Program-made: the position numbers and the translations under genes | Part shown: positions 27,711 through 38,300 of the stretch, in pieces | Position numbering within the stretch: the stretch's first letter is position 1 | Layout of the letters: every line of letters starts with the position of its first letter | The notes under the pieces: generated by a model | Seen by the model: the letters and a program-made list of their open reading frames with translations, nothing else | The model's database searches: none | Told to the model about the DNA's origin: nothing | Assembly: GCF_016860605.1 (NCBI RefSeq) | Contig: NZ_BNJR01000010.1 | Span: forward strand, 1-64,000 | Reading direction: 5' to 3' | DNA: 64,000 nucleotides | DNA from: Lentilactobacillus fungorum | GTDB taxonomy: Bacteria; Bacillota; Bacilli; Lactobacillales; Lactobacillaceae

Positions 27711-28352
27711 ATGATTCCCGGATTACGTCAAATCAGAGACTTTGTTCAACATGAACTTGCTTATGAAACCACCGGTCACGACTACACGCACATTGAACGG
27801 GTCGTTCGTCTGGCCCAATTGATTTTAAAAACTGAACCGGCCGACGAGCAACTGGTGCTAACGGCTGCGTATTTGCATGATGTGGCCGATGATAAGGTAA
27901 CGACCAATCCAGCGGCCAAACGAAAAGCCATCACCGCCAAGCTAAAAGAAGTCGGCCATGATGACGCATTTATCAAACAAGTTTTTGAAATTATCGATAA
28001 CATGTCTTATAGCGCTAATCTTAAACGACACCACCAACTTTCGATTGAAGGCCAAATTGTCCAAGATGCCGATCGGCTAGATGCAATCGGCGCGATTGGC
28101 ATTGCCCGGACGTTTTATTTTGGCGGCCATTTTGGTGAGATCATGTATAATCCTCGGATGATGCCCCGTAAAAATATGGATAAATCCGAATACCGCAAGC
28201 GAGGCACGGTGATTAACCATTTTTACGAAAAGCTGCTAAAGCTTAAGGACCAATTGAATACGGAAACGGCCAAAGAAATTGCCGCCCACCGGCAACAAGT
28301 TATGCTCGATTTTTTAAGCGAATTTGTGGACGAGTGGAATGGTTTGAAATGA
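27711..28352 (+). CDS. HD domain-containing hydrolase (YpgQ/YedJ-like)
   Basis: Metal-dependent phosphohydrolase of 213 residues. HD-superfamily ligands are visible: His in GHDYTHIERVVRLA (about 23-36), His-Asp in AAYLHDVADDK and Asp in VQDADRLDAIGAIG. The closest studied relatives (YpgQ) hydrolyse nucleoside triphosphates to monophosphate and pyrophosphate. I chose the ATG at 27711, 10 bases after AAAAGGAGCC; the upstream in-frame ATG at 27663 overlaps the -10. It converges with the minus-strand peptidase gene without a gap (28352/28353). Confidence 0.87.
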   Translation: MIPGLRQIRDFVQHELAYETTGHDYTHIERVVRLAQLILKTEPADEQLVLTAAYLHDVADDKVTTNPAAKRKAITAKLKEVGHDDAFIKQVFEIIDNMSYSANLKRHHQLSIEGQIVQDADRLDAIGAIGIARTFYFGGHFGEIMYNPRMMPRKNMDKSEYRKRGTVINHFYEKLLKLKDQLNTETAKEIAAHRQQVMLDFLSEFVDEWNGLK

Positions 28353-29087
28353 TTATCTAATTCGAAACAGTAGGTTGACGATTATCGAAATAAGAATATT
28401 AAATAAAGAGATAACAACCAGCACGCTGATTACTTGTTTTAGCCAATTAAAAAATCCTAACTGGAATGGCAGCAGCGACATCACGATGGCAATTAAGACT
28501 AACCAAAAAGCTGCTTGCCAAACCCCTTGTTCGGCGTTTTGAAAGTCTGAGCGGCTTAGATCAAAGCCACCGATACAAATATTAGCAGCGATGATTATGA
28601 AGAGTAAAGCCGACCCCCAATGATTGACTGGTAAGCTGAGCGACCCAAGCGATGCCGTCCCGGTAATGGTATGCGTGATCGTTTGATAAATTTCTGGAAG
28701 CAATAGGCGACAGCTAAATAGGATTGCGAGGCAGCAGCCAAAGATGGGAGCAACGCCGATAAAGAGATTCCCCATATTTTGATAAAGGCTGTTTTGCCGC
28801 CAAGTGTGATGAACGTATCCCAAGGTGGGCGCTTCTGCTGACGGAAACTTAATTAAACGCCAGCCGTCAATTTTGTGGCCGAAAATAATGGCGGCAACTA
28901 AATGACTGGTTTCGTGAATCATGATGCCCAGAAAGCCAAAGTATAGCTGGCCGTTAATGCCAAAGGTTGTGGCGATCTGGCGCTTGGTATTTCGATTAAT
29001 CAGGGAAAGCAAAATGATAAAAAGAAATGGTACTCCGATCACTAATCCGAGTACCAAACCGATATTGATTAAAATGGTTGTGAGCAT
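28353..29087 (-). CDS. M50-like membrane zinc peptidase
   Basis: 244 residues with about six helices. HETSH (58-62) in a hydrophobic stretch is the HExxH zinc site, and NMGNLFIGVAPIFG downstream resembles the conserved N-P/G region of site-2-protease-like membrane proteins. Some relatives are uncharacterised M50-like proteins, not proven proteases. The gene begins 6 bases after the ybaK stop, so the two are co-transcribed. A proteolytic role is inferred only. Confidence 0.7.
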   Translation of the reverse strand: MLTTILINIGLVLGLVIGVPFLFIILLSLINRNTKRQIATTFGINGQLYFGFLGIMIHETSHLVAAIIFGHKIDGWRLIKFPSAEAPTLGYVHHTWRQNSLYQNMGNLFIGVAPIFGCCLAILFSCRLLLPEIYQTITHTITGTASLGSLSLPVNHWGSALLFIIIAANICIGGFDLSRSDFQNAEQGVWQAAFWLVLIAIVMSLLPFQLGFFNWLKQVISVLVVISLFNILISIIVNLLFRIR

Positions 29088-29093
29088 TGGCGA

Positions 29094-29594
29094 TCATTCC
29101 TTTATGTCAGCGAATTGGCCATTCACCAGATCGACTAGTTGTTGAGCGTCAACTTTGACAGAGCGGCCAATTTGACCGGATGAAACGATAATTTGGCCCA
29201 TTTCCTTAGCCTCTTGGTCGATATAGATGGGGTAGTGAAACTTCTCCCAAATACCAATCGGCGTGTTGGCCCCATGCTGGTAACCGGTCGTTTTTAACAG
29301 GTCCTTTAACGGCACCATGTTAACCTTTTTGTTACCAGAAACTTTGGCGAGCTTTTTTTCATCCAAGTGTTCATCCACTGGGACAACCCCGACGACTGGG
29401 CCGGTCTTTTTGCCTTCGAGGACAAGGGTTTTAAAAATCTGGTGCTCGTCTTGGTCAACGTGATCGACACTGATTTGGGCAACGTCACCTTCTTGATGAG
29501 TTGGAAACTCTAGTTGTTCAAACGGAATGTGATGTTTATCAAGAATTTGTTCAACGAGCGTTTTGTGAACTTTTTTGTTTTTCTTTTTTGCCAT
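29094..29594 (-). CDS. ybaK: Cys-tRNA(Pro)/Cys-tRNA(Cys) deacylase YbaK/EbsC
   Basis: Trans-editing enzyme that hydrolyses mischarged Cys-tRNA(Pro). 166 residues, the usual size; the catalytic-lysine region QIFKTLVLEG (about 52-61) and the glycine-rich block GANTPIGIWEKFHYP are characteristic. It begins after AGGTGTCGG and is first in a two-gene minus-strand unit with the M50-like peptidase. Confidence 0.9.
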   Translation of the reverse strand: MAKKKNKKVHKTLVEQILDKHHIPFEQLEFPTHQEGDVAQISVDHVDQDEHQIFKTLVLEGKKTGPVVGVVPVDEHLDEKKLAKVSGNKKVNMVPLKDLLKTTGYQHGANTPIGIWEKFHYPIYIDQEAKEMGQIIVSSGQIGRSVKVDAQQLVDLVNGQFADIKE

Positions 29595-29639
29595 TTTTCC
29601 GACACCTCACAAGTTATTTTAGCACATCGCAAAAACGAA

Positions 29640-29674
29640 TTCTGTCTGAACAGAAACAAAATATCTGTTATACT
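29640..29674 (+). promoter_or_regulatory. Promoter of the GntR gene with inverted repeat
   Basis: TTCTGT-CTGA-ACAGAA (29640-29655) is a perfect palindrome upstream of an extended -10 (TGT TATACT, hexamer 29669-29674). It sits where a -35 would be. It is a candidate self-operator of the GntR protein (inference). Confidence 0.5.
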
Positions 29675-29718
29675 CTAGAGATAATAGATCAATTGGACGA
29701 TTTAATTAAGGAGCAGCA

Positions 29719-30450
29719 ATGACTGATTTAGTGTATCGCAACATCATGAAAGATTTGAAGAACCGTATCCAGGCTAACGAATTTGTGTCTAAGCGCTTAC
29801 CGGATGAACGAAGTCTAAGTGAATCTTATGGTGTTAGCAGAAGCTCAGTAAAGCGGGCGTTGAACGTCCTAGCAAATCAAGGAATCATTTTTAAAAAGCG
29901 CGGCTCGGGCACGTTTATTAACCCACTATATCAAAAAAACCAGACGATCTTTCAGTATGAAGGGTCTAACTTAGGCGTGACGGATAGCTTTAAAAGCGAT
30001 GGTCAAGTCCCTAAAATTAAATTATTGGATTTCAAGGTCATCCCAGCAAGTGACGAGCTGCAAACGGAACTTTTTTTGAATCCAGGAGAATTTGTTTATC
30101 AGATTAAGCGATTGCGGTCGTTTGATGATAATCCTTTTATGATTGAATTAGGGTACATCCCGATTCGCGTGGCTCCGGAGCTTAATGCTGAGCGGGTTGA
30201 AGGATCGATTTTTAATTACTTTGAGGATGCAACGGGCAAATCGGTTACGAAGTCATTCATGACAATTACGGCTGACCCTTCGACAAAAGAAGACCAAAAG
30301 CTGTTGGGGTTAAAACCCGTCGAACCGGTTGGTGTGATGGAAGGCATCTTCTTCTTAGATGATGGCACGCCATTTGAAGTTTCCAATATGCGGATTCATT
30401 ATAAATATTTGAACTACAATACGTTTGTGAGTTTGGATGAAAATGGCTAG
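29719..30450 (+). CDS. GntR family transcriptional regulator with UTRA domain
   Basis: 243 residues. An N-terminal winged helix (about 1-68, DERSLSESYGVSRSSVKRAL and KRGSGTFI) is followed by a UTRA effector domain (about 85-240). HutC-subfamily proteins of this kind bind sugar phosphates or amino sugars and repress carbohydrate genes. GGAGCAGCA before the ATG. Possible targets are itself, the downstream MFS gene and xfp; no ligand can be assigned. Confidence 0.9.
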   Translation: MTDLVYRNIMKDLKNRIQANEFVSKRLPDERSLSESYGVSRSSVKRALNVLANQGIIFKKRGSGTFINPLYQKNQTIFQYEGSNLGVTDSFKSDGQVPKIKLLDFKVIPASDELQTELFLNPGEFVYQIKRLRSFDDNPFMIELGYIPIRVAPELNAERVEGSIFNYFEDATGKSVTKSFMTITADPSTKEDQKLLGLKPVEPVGVMEGIFFLDDGTPFEVSNMRIHYKYLNYNTFVSLDENG

Positions 30451-30826
30451 CGTGTAGGCATCAGACACTTAGAGTGCGCATAGTAGTGCTTCTTAAGTCA
30501 ATTCCCAGTTTCCGAATTTATATGCCGGTTTTTGCTTGTCCGAACCTGATTTGTTTTGAAAGCCAACTGATTAACCCAAATTAGCCAAGCCCCCCATCCC
30601 TAAAATGACAAATTTAGGGACAGGAGGCTTGGCTGTTTATATATCAAGCGCGTTTCGTTGGCTATCGAGCGAAACCACATTTTTAGAGTTTAGGTAACTG
30701 TTCGAATCGATTTTGCAAAGCGCTGAATTAGGTGAATTCAAATCAATCTTTCCCCACTTGGTTAAAAAGCGATTATTCTAGACATAGCTATAGAAAGAAA
30801 ATCCTAATAATAGGGGATGACGACAA
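30451..30826. other. Intergenic region between gntR and MFS gene
   Basis: The only clear element is the long terminator at 30583-30640, listed separately. The remaining bases show no protein-like frame with a ribosome binding site. TAGGGGATGA at 30811-30820 is the ribosome binding site of the next gene. Confidence 0.5.
30583..30640 (+). terminator. Two-part intrinsic terminator after gntR
   Basis: AGCCAAGCC (30583-30591) pairs with GGCTTGGCT (30626-30634) and the inner CCCTAAA with TTTAGGG, followed by GTTTAT. Confidence 0.7.
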
Positions 30827-32242
30827 GTGGATAACCAACTAAAGAATAACCGTTGGGGCGTTTTTACTGCCGTTGTGTTACTTTCGTTTATGTCGACTTT
30901 AACTAGCAGTATTGTGAACATTGCGTTGCCGGTGATGGCTCATTCGCTTAGTATTTCAACGGCGCGAATTAACTGGGTTGCGTCCAGTTATCTAATTGTC
31001 ACTTGTATGTTATTGCTGCCGTTTGGTAAACTAGGAGATCTTTATGGGAAAGTTAAGCTATTTAAATGGGGGACGCTGATTTTTACGCTGGCGTCATTAT
31101 TGTGCGGTGTCAACTTAGGATTTGGTTGGATTTTGTTGATGCGCGCGATCCAGGCAATCGGCGCTAGTATGACTTTAAGCACCAATGCTGGCATTATCAC
31201 CGAGACGTTCCCTAAGGCCGAACGGGGGTTGGCCTTGGGCAGCTTTGGCTCAGTCGTTGCCTTCGGTGGCATCGCCGGCCCTGGTTTAGGCGGCTTGATT
31301 TTGGCTTATTTGCCATGGAATTATATATTTTGGGTGAACGTACCGGTAGGACTGGTGGCGATTATCTTAGGCCAGCTGGTTTTATCAGCGGATAAGCCAA
31401 TTGAAAAACGGCCGCTGGATTGGCCGGGGATGCTTAGTTTGATTATGACGGCTGGAAGTCTGTTTGTTGGGTTAGTGTTAGGCCAAGAGATGGGCTTCAC
31501 TAATCCGATTTTTGTCAGCTTAGGCTTTTTAACGGTTCTGTCAATGATTGGACTTATCAGTATAGAAAGACGAATGGATAATCCGGTTTTTGATTTTCGA
31601 CTATTTCATAACCCTGATTTTTCGTTTGGGTTATTGGCAACGGTCATCGTTTACGGGATTAATTTTGCCGTCAATATTATTGAACCGCTGTATCTGGAAG
31701 CAAACCGGGGTGTCAGGACAGACCTAGCCGGTTTGATTTTGATTAGCTTTCCAATCATTCAAATTGTGATATCGCCATTTGCTGGCTGGCTTAGCGATCG
31801 ATTAGGCTCTCATATGATTGCTGGCGTCTCGCTAGTAACGCTACTGATTGGCCAGCTTGGCCTGGCAACGGTCTCTTCTTCAACCTCGTTAGTAGTTTTA
31901 TGTGGTTGGCTTGGAATAGTTGGTCTAGGAAACGGCCTATTTCAAGCGCCGACAAATGTGTTGGTCATGAATGCGGTTGGCCAAAATCAATTAGGGGTGG
32001 CCAGTGGTTTATTAGGATTTGCCAGAAACACCGGGATGACCTTTGGAGCGATTTTTGCCAACATACTCCTGTTTAGTGGCATTAGCAGCTATCTTGGCCA
32101 GACAACTCGTAATTATCCCAATCATCACCCGGCGGCATTCATTTTTGGCATGCGGCTCACTTTTTTGACCACTGCCGCTGTTTTAGCAGGGCTTTTAATC
32201 ATTCAATTAGTGAATCGGCGACGACAAGAACTAATGAGGTAA
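30827..32242 (+). CDS. MFS multidrug transporter, DHA2 (14-helix) type
   Basis: 471 residues with about 14 helices. Motif A is GKLGDLYGKVKLF in loop 2-3; the GPGLGGLILAYLPWNYIFWVN block matches motif C and the following helix of the EmrB/QacA branch. GTG start with TAGGGGATGA upstream. Typical relatives expel drugs or other small molecules with H+. The gntR gene ends upstream behind a terminator, so regulation by it is possible but unproven. Confidence 0.88.
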   Translation: MDNQLKNNRWGVFTAVVLLSFMSTLTSSIVNIALPVMAHSLSISTARINWVASSYLIVTCMLLLPFGKLGDLYGKVKLFKWGTLIFTLASLLCGVNLGFGWILLMRAIQAIGASMTLSTNAGIITETFPKAERGLALGSFGSVVAFGGIAGPGLGGLILAYLPWNYIFWVNVPVGLVAIILGQLVLSADKPIEKRPLDWPGMLSLIMTAGSLFVGLVLGQEMGFTNPIFVSLGFLTVLSMIGLISIERRMDNPVFDFRLFHNPDFSFGLLATVIVYGINFAVNIIEPLYLEANRGVRTDLAGLILISFPIIQIVISPFAGWLSDRLGSHMIAGVSLVTLLIGQLGLATVSSSTSLVVLCGWLGIVGLGNGLFQAPTNVLVMNAVGQNQLGVASGLLGFARNTGMTFGAIFANILLFSGISSYLGQTTRNYPNHHPAAFIFGMRLTFLTTAAVLAGLLIIQLVNRRRQELMR

Positions 32243-32356
32243 TGATTTCGAAAATTTTGTTACAAAACATTAATAATGGTGGACGAAAGATTTATAACCG
32301 TTCATAATGGCTAATAAGTATAGGAGTTTGGGACATTTAATATTGGACCGTATCAA

Positions 32357-32396
32357 TTTGTAAAAAGGTTGACTTTTTGCAAATATCGTTTAGTAT
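32357..32396 (+). promoter_or_regulatory. xfp promoter covered by an 11-bp inverted repeat
   Basis: TTGACT (32369-32374), 16-base spacer, TAGTAT (32391-32396). The arms TTTGTAAAAAG (32357-32367) and CTTTTTGCAAA (32373-32383), which differ at one symmetric position, enclose the -35. A protein binding there would block RNA polymerase, so it is a candidate operator for the central fermentation gene. Confidence 0.55.
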
Positions 32397-32489
32397 TAGT
32401 GATGTAAATTGATGAGACGAAAGTCTGTCAATTTCTCGAACATTCTATACAGAAGCTTTGTTGTTAAATCGAAGAAGGAGTGTTAATTA

Positions 32490-34877
32490 ATGACAGTAGA
32501 TTACGATTCCAAAGAATATTTGGAACTTGTTGATAAGTACTGGCGTGCCGCAAACTACATTTCCGTAGGCCAATTGTTCTTGCGCGACAATCCATTGCTT
32601 AAGCGACCTCTTGAGTCCAAGGACGTTAAGGTTAAGCCAATTGGACACTGGGGAACTATCGTATCACAAAACTTGATTTATGCAGAATTGAATCGTGTGA
32701 TTAACAAATACGATTTGAACATGTTCTACATTGAAGGATCAGGTCATGGTGGCCAAGTAATGGTTTCTAACTCATACCTTGACGGTAGTTATTCAGATAT
32801 CTATCCAAACATCAGCCAAGATGAAAAAGGTATGGCTAAGTTGTTCAAGCAATTCTCATTCCCAGGTGGCGTTGCTTCTCATGCTGCACCAGAAACACCA
32901 GGTTCAATCCACGAAGGTGGCGAACTTGGCTACTCACTTTCACATGGTACCGGTGCAATCTTAGACAACCCAGATGTAATCGCTGCTGTTGAAATTGGTG
33001 ATGGCGAATCAGAAACTGGCCCATTGGCTGCATCATGGTTCTCTGACAAGTTCATCAACCCAATTACTGACGGTGCTGTTCTTCCGATTATTAACATGAA
33101 CGGCTTCAAGATTTCTAACCCAACCATTCTTTCACGGATGAGTGACGAAGACTTAACAAGTTACTTCAAAGGAATGGGCTGGGATCCATACTTCGTTGAA
33201 GCTACGGCTGACACAGATCATGCTAAGGTTGAAGCAGACTTTGCTAAGACACTTGATCATGTCATTGAAGAAATTAAGTCAATTCAAAAGAATGCCCGTG
33301 AAAACGAGACACCTGATAACGTTAAGTTACCTAACTGGCCAATGATTATCTTCCGTTCACCTAAAGGCTGGACTGGTCCTAAGAAGGATCTTGATGGCAA
33401 CCCAATCGAAGGTTCATTCCGTGCTCACCAAGTTCCAATTCCTGTTGCCGCAGGTTCAATGGAACATAAAGACTTATTAATTGACTGGTTGAAGTCATAC
33501 AAGCCAGAAGAATTGTTTGACGAAAACGGCACATTGAAGCCAGAAATTCGTGAACTTGCTCCTAAGGGTGACAAGCGGATGTCCGTCAACCCAATCACTA
33601 ACGGTGGTATCAAGCCAGAACCATTGAAGCTCCCTGATGTACGCGACTTCGAAGTTAAATTCGATCGTGGTGTTACTCAGAAGCAAGATATGATTGAATG
33701 GTCAAACTGGTTGGAAAAGGTTGCCGAACTTAACCCTACCAGCTTCCGTGGCTTCGGTCCTGACGAAACTAAGTCAAACCGTCTTTACAGCTTACTTGAT
33801 GACTCTAAGCGTCAATGGATGGAAGATATTCACGAACCATATGATGAAGATCTTTCAAACCACGGCCGAGTAATCGACTCACAACTTTCAGAACACCAAG
33901 CAGAAGGTTGGCTTGAAGGTTATGTCTTGACTGGTCGTCATGGCTTCTTTGCTACTTACGAATCATTTGGTCGAGTAGTTGACTCAATGTTGACTCAACA
34001 CTTCAAGTGGTTACGTAAAGCTTCAGAACAATACTGGAGAAAGCAATATCCTTCATTGAACTTTGTTGATACATCAACCGTATTCCAGCAAGATCACAAT
34101 GGTTATACCCACCAAGATCCAGGTATGCTCACTCACTTAGCTGAGAAGAAGCCTGAATTCATCCGTGAGTATTTGCCAGCTGATGCTAACGAATTGTTAG
34201 CTGTTGGTGATTCTGCATTCAGAACTTACGAAAAGATTAACTTAATCGTTACTTCAAAGCACCCACGTCGTCAATGGTATACCATGGATGAAGCTCAAAA
34301 CCTTGTTAAGAATGGTCTTGGCTACATCGATTGGGCATCAACTGACCAGGGTCAAGAACCAGATGTTGTCTTTGCTGCCGCAGGTTCAGAACCTAACTTG
34401 GAAGCATTGGCTGCCATCTCAATCTTGAACAAAGAATTCCCAGAAATGAAGATTCGTTACATCAACGTGGTTGATTTATTGAAGCTTCGTTCACCTAAGG
34501 TTGACCCTCGTGGCTTGAGTGATGAAGAATTTGACAACTTGTTTACGACTGACAAGCCAGTTATCTTCGCATTCCACGGCTTCGAAGGCTTGATCAAGGA
34601 CATCTTCTTTGATCGTCACAACCATAACTTGCACGTTCATGGCTACCGTGAAAATGGTGACATTACCACACCATTTGACATGCGCGTCTTGAACCAATTG
34701 GATCGTTTCGACTTAGCTAAGGAAGCTGTTCAAGATATTCCAGCTTACTCAGTTAAGGGCAGTTACTTCATCCAACGTATGAACGACACGATTGATAAGC
34801 ACAATGCTTACATTCGTCAAGAAGGTACTGATCTTCCAGAAGTTGTTAACTGGAAGTGGGAAGGCCTTAAGAAGTAA
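32490..34877 (+). CDS. xfp: Xylulose-5-phosphate/fructose-6-phosphate phosphoketolase
   Basis: Key enzyme of heterofermentation: splits xylulose 5-phosphate with phosphate into acetyl phosphate and glyceraldehyde 3-phosphate, using thiamine diphosphate and Mg2+. 795 residues, full length. The ThDP-binding block [14 protein letters not shown]...[11 protein letters not shown], the His-rich IEGSGHGGQ and the FRGFGPDET region are all diagnostic. AAGGAG precedes the ATG. Codon choice is strongly biased to a few codons, as in highly expressed genes. It connects with zwf and gnd. Confidence 0.97.
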   Translation: MTVDYDSKEYLELVDKYWRAANYISVGQLFLRDNPLLKRPLESKDVKVKPIGHWGTIVSQNLIYAELNRVINKYDLNMFYIEGSGHGGQVMVSNSYLDGSYSDIYPNISQDEKGMAKLFKQFSFPGGVASHAAPETPGSIHEGGELGYSLSHGTGAILDNPDVIAAVEIGDGESETGPLAASWFSDKFINPITDGAVLPIINMNGFKISNPTILSRMSDEDLTSYFKGMGWDPYFVEATADTDHAKVEADFAKTLDHVIEEIKSIQKNARENETPDNVKLPNWPMIIFRSPKGWTGPKKDLDGNPIEGSFRAHQVPIPVAAGSMEHKDLLIDWLKSYKPEELFDENGTLKPEIRELAPKGDKRMSVNPITNGGIKPEPLKLPDVRDFEVKFDRGVTQKQDMIEWSNWLEKVAELNPTSFRGFGPDETKSNRLYSLLDDSKRQWMEDIHEPYDEDLSNHGRVIDSQLSEHQAEGWLEGYVLTGRHGFFATYESFGRVVDSMLTQHFKWLRKASEQYWRKQYPSLNFVDTSTVFQQDHNGYTHQDPGMLTHLAEKKPEFIREYLPADANELLAVGDSAFRTYEKINLIVTSKHPRRQWYTMDEAQNLVKNGLGYIDWASTDQGQEPDVVFAAAGSEPNLEALAAISILNKEFPEMKIRYINVVDLLKLRSPKVDPRGLSDEEFDNLFTTDKPVIFAFHGFEGLIKDIFFDRHNHNLHVHGYRENGDITTPFDMRVLNQLDRFDLAKEAVQDIPAYSVKGSYFIQRMNDTIDKHNAYIRQEGTDLPEVVNWKWEGLKK

Positions 34878-34909
34878 TTTAGATTAATTATCAATGATTA
34901 ATCAAGAGG

Positions 34910-34946
34910 GACCGCAAAATTCGTTTGGATTTTGCGGTCTTTTTTT
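34910..34946 (+). terminator. Strong terminator of xfp
   Basis: GACCGCAAAAT (34910-34920) and ATTTTGCGGTC (34929-34939) form a perfect 11-bp stem, followed by seven T. Confidence 0.9.
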
Positions 34947-35039
34947 GAACTAAAATGGTTCGGTTCCTGAAGCGTCTTTAGTACAATCTAGCTGAAATTC
35001 AATTATAATAAAGTCATCTAAAAGGAGGATTATTTAATC

Positions 35040-35276
35040 ATGGAAATCTCACAAACTGATTTTGATATATTGGATGCCATTCAAACTGGCCGGGTTGGCT
35101 CTGGTACCTTGATCAACCACTTTGTTGACTACTGTGACAATGCGATTGGCGGCCATCCCCAGCCGCTCATTGATGCCGGTTTGATTAAAAGTGATGGCAA
35201 AACGGTTGATGGCTTGACCGACGCTGGGCTGGCCGCTTGGAAAGCTTATAAGGCTCAGCATGAGTCAGATGATTAG
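35040..35276 (+). CDS. Small hypothetical protein, 78 residues
   Basis: Not recognised with confidence. A strong AAAGGAGG precedes the ATG. The sequence reads as three helices followed by a short strand (SDGKTVDGLTDAGLAAWKAYK), a pattern seen in small winged-helix proteins, so a DNA-binding role is a weak guess. It stands alone between two terminators, downstream of xfp. Confidence 0.65.
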   Translation: MEISQTDFDILDAIQTGRVGSGTLINHFVDYCDNAIGGHPQPLIDAGLIKSDGKTVDGLTDAGLAAWKAYKAQHESDD

Positions 35277-35300
35277 CAAATAAAAATAGTTATTAAATAA

Positions 35301-35355
35301 TCAAAATAGGGATTCAAACACTGGCAATGGCTTGGCGTTTGAATCCTTATTTTGA
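35301..35355. terminator. Bidirectional terminator between small gene and subtilase
   Basis: Arms of about 21 bases (35301-35321 with 35335-35355, left arm TCAAAATAGGGATTCAAAC) pair with one or two mismatches and carry A/T runs on both sides, serving both convergent genes. Confidence 0.8.
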
Positions 35356-38300
35356 TTAATTTGTCTTAAAAACGCGAAATACTTTGGTGACGTGATTGCC
35401 AGCTTGGTCAGTGGCCACCACGGTAAAGTAATTGGCCCCTGGCTGCAAGTTATCGGTCTGGCTGAAATGATGCGCTTCATGAGGATTGGCGATGGTTTGC
35501 GATGGCAGGGGGTTAAACCCGGCGTTATTTTGTTCATGAAAAAGATTGTTACCGTTGATATCAAGCCAATACCCGTCGACATTATCATCCACTGTCCCGC
35601 TTAGTGTAAACTGGCGCTGGTTGGTGGTCACATCGTAGGTGCCGGTTTGATGGTTCAAAGTAGCTTGGTCATCTTGATCAAGTTTGAGCGTCGGTAGGGT
35701 TGTGTCAGTGATGACTTCTAAAGTACCCCGATATGAATAAGTCTTGTGTTTGATTGTTTGTTTAAAAAGGTAGCCAATCCCGCGTTGACTGGGCGAATGG
35801 AGGGGGAGCTTAAACTGGAAGTTGCCATTTCGAGTGAGGTGAACGCGGTTTTTGGCGCTGGCTTCGTTTGGGTTAGCTAAAATGATTAACTTTGAGTGTG
35901 CCTGCTTTACTTGACCATCAATTTGCAGTGTGTGATTGGTAGCATTATACGCAGGGTTGTCGGCGTTAATGATAGAAAGGCTGTTATCGTTTAGATGTTT
36001 AAAATGAATCCCTGGGGTCTTCGTAAACCGGGTCGTCAAAGCATAAGGTTCCCTGCTTTGCATCGCAGGCAGATCCCGCGTTTCTTGCCGCCACAGGCTT
36101 TTAGAACCGGATTGCGTCGAGACTGGCAGATTTTGATTGATAGTTGGTTTCACTTTAAACGTTCGACTAATGGTGTTATCGGCTGCGTCAGCTAAAGCCA
36201 GTTGAAGCCGGCCGCCTTGTTTGGCCAGTGATTGACGTTGCTTTTGAGGCAAACGAAAACGGATGACCCCCCAATTGTCCTGGCCTGAACTTTTCAGGCC
36301 AATGCCAATGGTGCTGCCGTGGTTGATCGTTAACCGCATAGCAGACAAGCGGCCAAAACCAACGCCCCTATCAGCATAGTGGGCAGCTAGAATACCGTTT
36401 TGATAGCTGATTTTTGAAATTGTTGGGGCAACTGTATCGACTTTTACCGGCAAATTAAAGGTTTGAACTTGATGTTGCCCGGAATTGAAGTTGGTTGTTT
36501 TAATTTGATACGTATAGCGGCCGTCGGCTACCGGGTGCATTTTGCCGAATGATTGCTGATAAACGGTCCCATTCCAAGCAAATTTTTTAGGCGCTAACCG
36601 CATGGAAGCAGAAAGGGTTAGATCATTATTATAAGCATTGCCGTTTTCATGAAATGATTTAGTGGTGTTAGTTTCTTGATCCACGATACGAATAACGTGG
36701 CCAGCGGGATTTAAGATTTGAACTTTAACGTTGGCCAAATTTTGCTTGGCAAAAATGTAGGGGGTAATTGCGTCTGCTTGACCATCGCCATTGGGAGAAA
36801 AAGCAACCTTTTTGGGGGCGATCTTAGCTGCCAACTTATCCCAAACAGCTGGATGGGCGTTGACGTAACTGGCTAATGAAACCCGGTCGGAGAGGCCAAG
36901 TGGCGTGTTGTGATCGTCCAGTAGATAACCGCCAAAAAAATGGCTGCCGGATTGGTTAGCCGGCTTATCGATAACTTGTTCAGTGGTGGGGTCGCCATAG
37001 TAGCCATAGTAAGGAATTCTTAACGTTTGGCTGGCATTGGCGGTGTTGTTGAAAGCAATGTAACCTTCAACCTGACGATTAGAAGGGGTCAAATCAGCAA
37101 TATTCAGGTTAAAATTGATTACTTTGCTTTGGTTAGGATCAATCTCGATGGTATCAGTTGAAGCTTTTAAACTAGCGCCAATTAACGGCGTGTCATGGAC
37201 AATGCCGATGCCAGTCGGTTTCAATTCACGAGTTTCGGTGGCGGGCGTGCCGGGGTCAATGGTGTAAGTTTGCGGAGTGTTGCCATAATTGGTTACCTTA
37301 ATTGCAAAATTGGTGTTTGTGCCAATTGAGTGGAGCGACACGGATCCTTGACCTGAGTTGGCATCCGTCGCTGAACCGGTCAAATTAAGCGAATGGGCAA
37401 CATTAATCTGGCCAGCGCCTTGATGCCGTGGTGAAACGATTTCGCCTGGATAATCAGAATCAGCCATTGGTTGGGCCGCGTTCATTAATGCCGCCGTGAC
37501 GGCAGCTACTAGTGGCCTACCGTGGAGATTGGGCTGGGTTCGAGTCAATTTTTGCATCACAAGGGCAGCCGCGCCGGCAACATATGGGGATGCCATTGAA
37601 GTGCCACTATCAGAGGTTAACGTATTATGCTGCCAAGTAGAAATAATGTTTTCGCCTGGGGCATTGATGTCAGGTTTGAGATCAAATTGCGGGGTTGGTC
37701 CCCAACCAGAAATGGGATCCATCGCGCTTTTGGCCCCTAAAGCTGTATTCTCATCACCGACAGCAATTGCATCGGCGGAAACGGCTGGATTGCTAGTGGT
37801 GCCAGTATTAATTGGCTCATAAGTTGTTTGGTTAGAGTTAGCATCTTCATTATTATCAGCTAAGATGCTGCCTGCGTGGCCAAAGTTACTTGTGGCAGCC
37901 GTCACGACGACACCGTGATCAACTGCGTAATGAATGGCGGCTTGTTCTTGATCGACGATTGATTGATTACCAACGAGAATTCCCAAAGACAAGTTAATGA
38001 CATTCGCACCTAAGGCGACAGCGTCATAGATTGCCTGGGAAACATCACTGGGAAATTCGTCAGCAAAACCGCCAAAGACTTTCATATTTAGAAGCTGGGC
38101 TTGAGGTGCGACACCTTTAACGTATTGAGCGTTAGTTTGTGAGGCAGATCCGTTTGCGGCAATAATTCCGGCCACGTGTTCACCGTGAAAGGAAGATTGG
38201 GCATCCGGGTTAGTGTGATGATTGTCGTGATTGACATAATCGTAGGTAAATGGAATCTTGGCACTGACATACCGGCCATAGCCGTGCTCGGCAATAAAGC

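Noticed and set aside
37496-37822. 108-codon open frame on the plus strand
   Set aside because: It lies antisense inside the subtilase gene and has no start signals of its own.
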